From assembly GCF_001854185.1 (NCBI RefSeq), contig NZ_CP017603.1, positions 2,480,001 to 2,544,000 of the forward strand: a stretch of 64,000 bases of DNA. The letters run 5' to 3'. The first letter of the stretch is position 1. The number at the start of each line of letters is the position of its first letter. The notes beneath the pieces are model-generated. The model had not been told where the DNA came from, did not search any database, and saw nothing but the letters and a program-made list of their open reading frames with translations. Source of the DNA: Clostridium formicaceticum. Lineage in GTDB: Bacteria > Bacillota > Clostridia > Peptostreptococcales > Natronincolaceae. Both the position numbers and the translations under genes were made by a program. Shown in pieces: positions 8,075 through 14,895 of this stretch.

Positions 8075-9319
8075 ATGATGACAGAAAACACATTTACAAA
8101 AACAAATCTTCAGGTGAAAGAAAATGCTACAACATTGGATTCTGCTAAAAAATTAGTTTTAGGCTTACAACATTTAATTGCTATGTTCGGAGCAACTGTA
8201 TTAGTACCAATGTTAACGGGATTAGATCCTTCCATTGCTTTAATATCAGCAGGTATAGGAACATTATTATTTCATCTTGTTACCTACGGTAAGGTTCCAG
8301 TATTTTTAGGTTCATCCTTTGCATTTATACCAGTGATTATAACTGTAAGCAATTTATATAACGGAGACTTAGCCTACGCACAGGGCGGAATTATGGTGGC
8401 AGGACTGATCTATGTATTGATGTCCTTTGTTATTCAAAAAATAGGCGTAGATAAAATCAAACAATACTTACCTTCACAGGTGGTAGGGCCGATGATTATC
8501 GTAATTGGTTTAAATTTAGTGCCAGTTGCTTATGATATGGCATCAAGTCACTTTGTTATTGCTGCTATTACGCTTTTTACAGCTTTAGGCATTACTTTAG
8601 TAGGAAGAGGTTTTGCAAAGCAGCTTTCTATTTTAATAGCAGTGGTGGTGGGATACCTTATCTCGCTTAATGTAGGACTTGTAAATACAGAAGTTATAAG
8701 AGAAGCACAATTCTTTGCAGTGCCAAATTTTTCTCTTCCAAAGTTCGAATTAGGCGCTATAGCTATCATCGCTCCAGTGGTATTGGCTGTTTTTATGGAG
8801 CATATCGGAGATATAACAACAAATGGTCAAGTGGTAGGTAAAAACTTTATAGAAGATCCAGGTTTAAATCGTACTTTGCTGGGAGATGGATTGGCAACAT
8901 TGGTTGCTGGATTTTTAGGAGGACCTGCTAATACTACCTATGGTGAAAATACTGGGGTATTAGCCATCACAAAAAACTATGATCCTTCCATTTTAAGAAT
9001 CGCTGCAGTACTTGCTATTATTTTAGGGTTTGTGGCTAAGGTTGGAGGTTTTCTAAGTAGTATTCCTGTAGCTGTTATGGGTGGGATCAGTATGATGTTG
9101 TTTAGCATGATTGCTTTAATCGGAGTAAGAACGATAAAAGACAATGATGTAATCTTCAATGGCAAAAATATAGTAGTCATGGCGTCTATCTTAATTCTTG
9201 GATTAGGATCAAACTTTGGCATCTCCATTGGTATTCCTATAACAGAGACAGTACAAATAAGTGGTTTAAGTTTTGCAGCTATTGTTGGTGTGATACTGAA
9301 TGCCGCATTAAATAGATAA
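8075..9319 (+). CDS. uraA: Uracil permease (NCS2 / UraA-PyrP family)
   Basis: This 414-residue membrane protein of the nucleobase:cation symporter-2 family imports uracil with protons. It opens LVLGLQHLIAMFGATVLVPMLTGLDPSIALISAGIGT, the classic NCS2 N-terminus, and contains FMEHIGDITT plus GGPANTTYGENTGVLAITK, the substrate-site segment with the conserved Glu. About 12-14 hydrophobic segments are visible. Two adjacent ATGs (8075, 8078) follow AAAGGAGG at 8062-8069, and either could be used. Tandem PyrR-type elements upstream tie expression to pyrimidine supply. No other pyr gene is adjacent, so it behaves as a single-gene PyrR regulon member with a strong terminator behind it. Confidence 0.93.
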   Translation: MMTENTFTKTNLQVKENATTLDSAKKLVLGLQHLIAMFGATVLVPMLTGLDPSIALISAGIGTLLFHLVTYGKVPVFLGSSFAFIPVIITVSNLYNGDLAYAQGGIMVAGLIYVLMSFVIQKIGVDKIKQYLPSQVVGPMIIVIGLNLVPVAYDMASSHFVIAAITLFTALGITLVGRGFAKQLSILIAVVVGYLISLNVGLVNTEVIREAQFFAVPNFSLPKFELGAIAIIAPVVLAVFMEHIGDITTNGQVVGKNFIEDPGLNRTLLGDGLATLVAGFLGGPANTTYGENTGVLAITKNYDPSILRIAAVLAIILGFVAKVGGFLSSIPVAVMGGISMMLFSMIALIGVRTIKDNDVIFNGKNIVVMASILILGLGSNFGISIGIPITETVQISGLSFAAIVGVILNAALNR

Positions 9320-9359
9320 AGCAGCAGCATAATATTATTAAAAAACGATAAGAGCAAAG

Positions 9360-9417
9360 CTCCTATTTAGGATTTGAGAAAAATCAATCTCAATCATCTT
9401 AAATGGGAGTTTTTTTA
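9360..9417 (+). terminator. Long-stem terminator after the uracil permease
   Basis: A 14-base arm (9360-9373, CTCCTATTTAGGAT) pairs with 9396-9409. An inner TTGAGA/TCTCAA stem extends the hairpin, and seven Ts follow. Confidence 0.85.
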
Positions 9418-9517
9418 TTGTATGTATGATATTTTAAAAAGGTTAAATAATAAGATTTGACAAGCGAAATACTATTCTTAACAGGAAGTTATTTTACATA
9501 TGCAAAGGAGGAAGCTT

Positions 9518-12500
9518 ATGGCTAAGAAAATGAAAACAATGGATGGCAATGAAGCTGCTGCTTATGTGTCCTATGCTTTTACCGAAGTAGCGGCAATCTA
9601 TCCCATTACACCTTCCTCACCAATGGCGGAAGGTGTGGACGAATGGTCTGCTCATGGAATGAAAAACATATTTGGGCAACCGGTAAAAGTAGTAGAAATG
9701 CAGTCGGAAGCAGGTGCTGCTGGGACTGTGCATGGTTCCTTACAGGGAGGAGCACTGACCACAACCTACACAGCTTCTCAAGGATTGCTACTAATGATTC
9801 CTAATATGTATAAAATGGTAGGTGAATTATTACCTGCAGTATTCCATGTGAGTGCTAGAGCTATAGCAGCCCACGCATTATCTATATTTGGAGATCATCA
9901 AGATGTTATGGCAGTTCGACAAACTGGTTTTGCTCTTTTGGCTTCCAGCAGCGTTCAAGAAGTAATTGACTTAGGTGGTATAGCGCATTTAGCTGCCATT
10001 AAATCCAGAGTACCTTTTTTACACTTCTTTGATGGTTTTAGAACATCTCACGAATATCAAAAGGTAGAGTTGATTGATTATGAAGATTTAAGCAATCTAT
10101 TGGATCATGAAGCAGTAAAAGCGTTTCGAAACAGAGCTTTAAGTCCTGAACATCCAGTGGCAAGGGGGACAGCTCAAAACCCAGATATATATTTCCAAGG
10201 TAGAGAAGTAGCCAATCCTTTTATTGATGCAGTACCTGACATTGTTGAAAATTATATGCAAGAAATTACTAAAATAACTGGAAGAGAGTATCATCCTTTT
10301 AATTATTATGGCGCTGAAGATGCAGATAGGATTATTGTAGCTATGGGTTCTGGATGTGATACCATTGAAGAAACAGTAGATTATTTAATAGCTAAAGGAG
10401 AAAAGGTAGGGGTAATTAAAGTAAGGCTATATCGACCCTTCTCACCAAAATACTTTTTTAATGTATTTCCAAAAACTGTGAAGAAAATAGCCGTATTAGA
10501 TAGAACGAAAGAACCAGGAGCTTTCGGAGAACCTCTTTATGAAGACGTAAGAAGTATATTTTATGATAGAGAAGAAAGTCCTATTATTGTTGGTGGAAGA
10601 TATGGACTAGGCTCTAAGGATACGAGACCTTCTCAAATTGTAGCGGTTTTTGATAACTTAAAGCAAACCAATCCCAAAGATCATTTTACAATAGGGATTG
10701 TGGATGATGTTAGTTATACTTCTTTGCCAGAGGAAAGTATTGTAGAAACTACTCCTGAGGGTACGATTCGATGTAAGTTCTGGGGCCTAGGTTCTGACGG
10801 AACAGTGGGGGCTAATAAAACAGCTATAAAAATTATAGGAGATAAAACTAACTTATACGCACAAGGGTATTTTTCTTATGATAGTAAAAAGTCAGGTGGA
10901 ACAACAGTTTCACATCTGAGATTTGGCAAAAAACCTATAAAATCTCCTTATCTCGTTTATACTGCTGACTTTATTGCATGTCATAACAAAGCATATTTAC
11001 ATCATTATGACTTATTAAAAGGTTTGAAGGAAAATGGTACCTTTGTATTAAATTGTCCATGGACACAAGAAGAACTGGAGGATAAGATTCCTGCAACAAT
11101 AAAAAAATATATTGTAGAAAAAAGTGTTAACTTTTATATCATTGATGCGGTAAAAATTGCACATGAAATAGGTTTGGGTGGAAGAATTAACATGATTATG
11201 CAGGCGGCTTTCTTTAAACTGGTTAATGTTATTCCTATAGAGGATGCTGTTAAATACTTAAAAGAAGCCATTCAAGATACCTATGGAAAAAAAGGTGAGG
11301 AAATTGTAAAGATGAATCATGAGGCTGTAGACCAAGGGATACAAGGATTATTGAAGGTCGACGTTCCAGCTAGCTGGAGTCAAGCTAAAGAAGATACGTT
11401 GCCAGTAAAAGAAGAACCAGACTTTGTAAAGAATATACAACGGCCTATGGCAAGATTGGAAGGAGATGAGCTGCCAGTAAGCGCCTTTAAAGGTATGGAA
11501 GATGGGACTTTTCCTCTTGGCACAACCTCTTATGAAAAACGAGGTATTGCTGTTAGAATTCCTCAGTGGCAGACAGATAAGTGTATTCAATGTAACCAGT
11601 GTGCTTACATCTGTCCTCATGCAGTTATCAGACCTTTACTTCTTAATGATGAAGAAATGCAAGCTAAACCAGATACTCTTGAAACTAAAAAAGCTGTTGG
11701 CAAAGGACTGGAAGGGCTGGAATATCGTATTCAAATAAGCCCACTGGACTGTACTGGATGTGCAAACTGTGCTGATATTTGTCCTGCACCAGGAAAAGCT
11801 TTGGTAATGGTAGATGCGGAAAAGGAAATAGTAAGACAGGAAGAAAATTGGGAATATGCTTTGTCTGTTAAAGAAAAAGATGCGTTAATGGATAAGAAAA
11901 GCGTAAAAGGTAGTCAATTTGCACGCCCCTTATTAGAATTTCATGGTGCTTGTGCAGGATGTGGAGAAACTGCCTATGTTAAATTACTAACACAGCTTTA
12001 CGGAGATAGGATGATGATTGCCAACGCAACGGGTTGCTCTTCTATCTGGGGTGCTAGTGCACCATCCATCGGCTATAGCACTACTGCTGATGGAAAAGGG
12101 CCAGCGTGGTCAAATTCATTATTTGAAGACAATGCTGAATATGGTTTCGGTATGTACTTAGCTGCTAAACAAATTAGAGAACGACTAGCAGACTTAATGA
12201 TACAGGTATTAAACAGCGATTTAGATAGTAATTGTAAAGATGCTTGTAAGCGGTGGTTAGAAGCAATGGATGATGGTGAAAAATCAAAAGAGGCTTCAGA
12301 AGCGTTGTTAAACCTCATAAGAAATCATCAATACCAGGGTAATCCTATTATCAGAGAAATTTTAGAAAAGAAAGATTATTTGATTAAAAGATCTGTATGG
12401 ATTATTGGTGGAGATGGTTGGGCATATGACATAGGTTATGGCGGTGTAGACCATGTCATAGCTTCTGGGGAGGATGTTAATCTTCTTGTAATGGATACAG

Positions 12501-13042
12501 AGATTTACTCTAACACAGGTGGACAATCCTCAAAAGCTACACCCACAGCTGCCGTAGCAAAATTTGCAGCTTCTGGTAAAAAAGTGCGCAAAAAGGACTT
12601 AGGTTTAATGGCAACTAACTATGGTTATGTCTATGTAGCGCAAATAGCCATGGGTGCCAATATGAATCATACCATAAAAGCCATCGCTGAAGCAGAAGCT
12701 TATAAGGGACCTTCTTTAATCATCTGTTACGCTCCTTGTGTAAGTCATGGTATTAAAACTGGTATGGGTACAACTGTAGCACAGGAGAAGAAGGCGGTAG
12801 AAGCAGGTTATTGGCATTTATATCGCTTCAATCCAGATTTGAAGGAGGAAGGAAAAAATCCATTTATTTTAGATTCTAAAGAACCTAAAGCATCCTTTAG
12901 AGACTTTATTGAAGGAGAAATAAGATATTCACAAATTATGAATGTATTTCCTGATATTGCTGAAGAGTTGTTTGAAGCTGCAGAAAAAAATGCTAGAGAT
13001 AAATATGATACCTATAGACGATTAGCAGAAATGCAGTATTAA
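9518..13042 (+). CDS. nifJ: Pyruvate:ferredoxin (flavodoxin) oxidoreductase
   Basis: This single-chain enzyme of ~1174 residues converts pyruvate and CoA to acetyl-CoA, CO2 and reduced ferredoxin. In acetyl-CoA-pathway organisms it can also run in reverse. Domains in order: an N-terminal pyrimidine-binding domain (AAAYVSYAFTEVAAIYPITPSSPMAE), the gamma domain, two [4Fe-4S] motifs (CIQCNQCAYICPHA and CTGCANCADICPAPGK), and a C-terminal thiamine-diphosphate domain with GGDGWAYDIGYGGVDHV and DTEIYSNTGGQSSKATP. HGACAGCGETAYVKLL supplies further cluster cysteines. An in-frame ATG at 9500 is rejected because it lies inside AAAGGAGG. ATG 9518 sits correctly 6-7 bases after that site. It is probably monocistronic, ending at the hairpin at 13051-13080. 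Confidence 0.95.
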   Translation: MAKKMKTMDGNEAAAYVSYAFTEVAAIYPITPSSPMAEGVDEWSAHGMKNIFGQPVKVVEMQSEAGAAGTVHGSLQGGALTTTYTASQGLLLMIPNMYKMVGELLPAVFHVSARAIAAHALSIFGDHQDVMAVRQTGFALLASSSVQEVIDLGGIAHLAAIKSRVPFLHFFDGFRTSHEYQKVELIDYEDLSNLLDHEAVKAFRNRALSPEHPVARGTAQNPDIYFQGREVANPFIDAVPDIVENYMQEITKITGREYHPFNYYGAEDADRIIVAMGSGCDTIEETVDYLIAKGEKVGVIKVRLYRPFSPKYFFNVFPKTVKKIAVLDRTKEPGAFGEPLYEDVRSIFYDREESPIIVGGRYGLGSKDTRPSQIVAVFDNLKQTNPKDHFTIGIVDDVSYTSLPEESIVETTPEGTIRCKFWGLGSDGTVGANKTAIKIIGDKTNLYAQGYFSYDSKKSGGTTVSHLRFGKKPIKSPYLVYTADFIACHNKAYLHHYDLLKGLKENGTFVLNCPWTQEELEDKIPATIKKYIVEKSVNFYIIDAVKIAHEIGLGGRINMIMQAAFFKLVNVIPIEDAVKYLKEAIQDTYGKKGEEIVKMNHEAVDQGIQGLLKVDVPASWSQAKEDTLPVKEEPDFVKNIQRPMARLEGDELPVSAFKGMEDGTFPLGTTSYEKRGIAVRIPQWQTDKCIQCNQCAYICPHAVIRPLLLNDEEMQAKPDTLETKKAVGKGLEGLEYRIQISPLDCTGCANCADICPAPGKALVMVDAEKEIVRQEENWEYALSVKEKDALMDKKSVKGSQFARPLLEFHGACAGCGETAYVKLLTQLYGDRMMIANATGCSSIWGASAPSIGYSTTADGKGPAWSNSLFEDNAEYGFGMYLAAKQIRERLADLMIQVLNSDLDSNCKDACKRWLEAMDDGEKSKEASEALLNLIRNHQYQGNPIIREILEKKDYLIKRSVWIIGGDGWAYDIGYGGVDHVIASGEDVNLLVMDTEIYSNTGGQSSKATPTAAVAKFAASGKKVRKKDLGLMATNYGYVYVAQIAMGANMNHTIKAIAEAEAYKGPSLIICYAPCVSHGIKTGMGTTVAQEKKAVEAGYWHLYRFNPDLKEEGKNPFILDSKEPKASFRDFIEGEIRYSQIMNVFPDIAEELFEAAEKNARDKYDTYRRLAEMQY

Positions 13043-13050
13043 ATCAAGAT

Positions 13051-13080
13051 AAAAAAGGGACTAAGATTAGTCCCTTTTTT
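13051..13080 (+). terminator. Terminator after nifJ
   Basis: AAAAAAGGGACTAA and TTAGTCCCTTTTTT form a nearly perfect palindrome. It may also stop transcription arriving on the minus strand from 13114. Confidence 0.85.
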
Positions 13081-13113
13081 AAAAACATTTAAGTTATGAC
13101 AAGTAAGTCTTTA

Positions 13114-13281
13114 CTACTTTTCATTTGTATCTACGTACTCCTTAGCGTTCTTTACCTCTATTTCATCAGGAATAGGTACTCTAGATACTGGCTTAAGGTC
13201 TTTCATATTAGCCCATGAAGCAGTTTGATGGTTTTCAATTGTTCGGCCTAAGTGTTTTTCTTTAAATTTGTTATCAGACAT
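13114..13281 (-). CDS. Small DUF3787-type (CDIF630_02480-like) spore surface protein
   Basis: This is a 55-residue charged protein: MSDNKFKEKHLGRTIENHQT, then ASWANMKDLKPVSRVPIPDE. The ENHQTASWANM..L...SRV.IP pattern matches the DUF3787 family of clostridial small proteins, which includes a reported Clostridioides difficile spore surface component. The start at 13281 is chosen because AAGGAGGG lies 5 bases upstream on the minus strand. Ten more in-frame codons upstream would place the start before that site. It stands alone, convergent with nifJ. Family recognition is from memory of the motif and the function is inferred. Confidence 0.7.
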   Translation of the reverse strand: MSDNKFKEKHLGRTIENHQTASWANMKDLKPVSRVPIPDEIEVKNAKEYVDTNEK

Positions 13282-13473
13282 AAGATCCCTCCTTGCTATT
13301 ATTATTTTCATAGATATTTTAATCTATAACCTTTTTTATCATGTAAAATTAACCTGAAGGATAAAACCTTGTTGTGGGTCTGTACCTATAAAACTAAAGA
13401 GGAAATCCAATGGAGTAGACATTTTAATTGACCATTATTAAACTTTGCATTAAGATTAAATAAGATTCGATAC
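13282..13473. other. Intergenic stretch upstream of the palindromic element
   Basis: This is about 190 AT-rich bases between the divergent small spore gene and element 13474-13594. It should contain the promoter for the minus-strand gene, but I cannot single out a convincing -35/-10 pair. Confidence 0.3.
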
Positions 13474-13594
13474 TTTATAGATATACATCTATGAAATTTA
13501 ATATATTAAGAGCTACATTTGCAGCCCACGGTTTTGGGGAGAAACCGTAGACCGTGTATATTAAAATTTAACTTTAGAAGCACGCATCTATAAA
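13474..13594 (+). repeat. Palindromic interspersed element, complete copy
   Basis: The left end TTTATAGATATACATCTATG with TTTAATATATTAAG is mirrored by the right end GTATATTAAAATTTAA with ACGCATCTATAAA. The interior holds GAGCTACATTTGCAG, then a second hairpin in which CACGGT pairs with ACCGTG and GGTTT with AAACC. It is related to the elements at 5086, 34924, 37196 and 42681 and ends 18 bases before the DUF368 start codon. Confidence 0.75.
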
Positions 13595-13611
13595 ATAAAG
13601 TGGAGGTAAAA

Positions 13612-14397
13612 ATGAACCTGATGATTAAAGGAATAATTTTAGGCTGTATAATTGTATTACCAGGTATGAGTGGTGGAACGGTTTTTTTAATTTTTGGTAT
13701 TTATGAAAATATGTTGAAAGATTTAGCTAAGTTGAATATAAAGCCTTATTTACCCTTGTTAGCGGGAAGTATTATAGGTATTTTTATTAGTGGGATGTTA
13801 TTTGCGCTGTTTTTTGAATCCTTTAGAGATGAAACAGCTGTTTTTCTCATGGGTTGTCTAATTGCTTCTATTAGACCTGTTTTAAAACCCTGCGAAAAGT
13901 TAAATCTACAGGGAATTCTGTTTTTTCTAGGAGGATTAGTCATTGGTTACTATATGGGAGGAGAGCCCATAGGACTTATGGTAGAGATAGAAGAAATTAG
14001 CTGGATATTACTAATGATAGGCGGTATATTATCTAGCGCCGCTATGATTATTCCAGGAATTCCAGGCAGCTCCGTGTTGATTGTCTTGGGAATTTACGAT
14101 AGTATTTTATACTCTATAAAAGAGCTGGAATTATTCAACTTGATTATCTTTGGCATAGGAAGCATTATTGGAATTTTTCTTTTAATAAATATTCTAAACA
14201 ATATCTATGAAAAGTATAGAAGTGTTATTTCTTACTTTTTTGCTGGTCTCATCTTGGGATCTTCCCGAGCCCTTTTACCTTATTCCTTTAAACCCTATAT
14301 CCTACTTATATTTGCTGTTGGATTTATTCTAGTATGGATATGGAGTGGTAAGCAAAATGCTCCAGCAGATGAACTGCAGAAGAAAGACGAAAATTAA
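13612..14397 (+). CDS. DUF368 polytopic membrane protein (PopT-like)
   Basis: The protein is 261 residues and almost entirely hydrophobic, with roughly 8-9 membrane segments. Two copies of a family signature are visible, VLPGMSGGTVFLIFGIYENM near the N-terminus and IIPGIPGSSVLIVLGIYDSI in the middle. They suggest an inverted-repeat transporter fold. DUF368 members in other bacteria have been implicated in returning undecaprenyl phosphate across the membrane (PopT). Whether this one does so is inferred. The ATG at 13612 is chosen over a GTG at 13600 because TGGAGG at 13601-13606 lies between them at proper spacing. It is preceded by a palindromic element and followed by the SOS-type promoter of a small ORF. 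Confidence 0.85.
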   Translation: MNLMIKGIILGCIIVLPGMSGGTVFLIFGIYENMLKDLAKLNIKPYLPLLAGSIIGIFISGMLFALFFESFRDETAVFLMGCLIASIRPVLKPCEKLNLQGILFFLGGLVIGYYMGGEPIGLMVEIEEISWILLMIGGILSSAAMIIPGIPGSSVLIVLGIYDSILYSIKELELFNLIIFGIGSIIGIFLLINILNNIYEKYRSVISYFFAGLILGSSRALLPYSFKPYILLIFAVGFILVWIWSGKQNAPADELQKKDEN

Positions 14398-14423
14398 AAA
14401 TTTTGAAAAATATAAATTTCATC

Positions 14424-14452
14424 TTTACAACGAACAAATGTTCGTATATAAT
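14424..14452 (+). promoter_or_regulatory. SOS promoter: LexA box inside a near-consensus promoter
   Basis: TTTACA (14424-14429) and TATAAT (14447-14452) are separated by exactly 17 bases. The spacer contains CGAACAAATGTTCG at 14431-14444, a perfect 5+5 palindrome fitting the Gram-positive LexA operator CGAAC-N4-GTTCG. A repressor bound there would block RNA polymerase directly. Confidence 0.85.
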
Positions 14453-14563
14453 AGAATTATAAAAAACGTATAAAAAATATAATATGCATCATATTTTTGC
14501 AAAAATAAAAATAGAATGTAATAGAAATAAATAGTTTGCAGCATATTATGTGGAGGTGTATAT

Positions 14564-14647
14564 ATGAAAGTGTTTGTTTTTTCAGGAAAGGTAAAAGAAT
14601 TAAGAAAATATTTAAAAGAATGGCGAATAGAAGCGCCCAAATCATAA
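14564..14647 (+). CDS. Putative SOS-induced 27-residue peptide
   Basis: This ORF, ATG 14564 to TAA 14645-14647, follows GTGGAGGTG with the start 7 bases after GGAGG. It encodes a basic peptide starting MKVFVFSGKVKELRKYLKEW and ending in an Ala-Pro-Lys-Ser tail: a short hydrophobic stretch, then a positively charged amphipathic helix. It is the only plausible translated product of the LexA-box promoter 110 bases upstream, and a terminator-like hairpin follows at 14667. I do not recognise the family. By position it resembles small SOS-controlled division inhibitors or peptide toxins, but nothing in the sequence proves a function. It could also be a remnant of a longer gene. Confidence 0.55.
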   Translation: MKVFVFSGKVKELRKYLKEWRIEAPKS

Positions 14648-14666
14648 ATTTTTTAATAATTATTAG

Positions 14667-14699
14667 CCTCCTTCCGATAAGAAAGAGGTTTTGTTTTTT
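14667..14699 (+). terminator. Terminator-like hairpin after the 27-residue ORF
   Basis: CCTCCTTC (14667-14674) pairs with GAAAGAGG (14681-14688) with one mismatch, followed by TTTTGTTTTTT. Confidence 0.6.
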
Positions 14700-14781
14700 G
14701 ATTAAAAATGGCAAATAAAAAGGAACTATGGTACTATAATACTAATATATACCCTGTAAATATATGTGTTTGCCAACAGAG

Positions 14782-14816
14782 AAAATCTATAGATAGGAAT
14801 GTAATCTATAGATTTT
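14782..14816. repeat. Perfect inverted repeat upstream of the M16C peptidase gene
   Basis: AAAATCTATAGAT (14782-14794) and ATCTATAGATTTT (14804-14816) are exact reverse complements across a 9-base centre. Each arm also contains the self-palindrome ATCTATAGAT. It lies about 80 bases before the peptidase start and could be an operator or an RNA hairpin. No T-run follows. Confidence 0.6.
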
Positions 14817-14895
14817 GGGAAAAATTCAATAAAAAGCTTTATACTCAGCTATGCTGAAGGAGTTTATTAATTAAACAGGAAGGAGCAGTTTGTTT

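Noticed and set aside
9500-9517. ATG 9500 as the nifJ start
   Set aside because: The codons after it are the Shine-Dalgarno sequence itself. Family N-termini fit ATG 9518.
14425-14718. Several AT-rich open frames on both strands around the SOS promoter
   Set aside because: They lack ribosome sites and overlap the promoter and terminator. Only the 27-codon ORF with GGAGG is supported.
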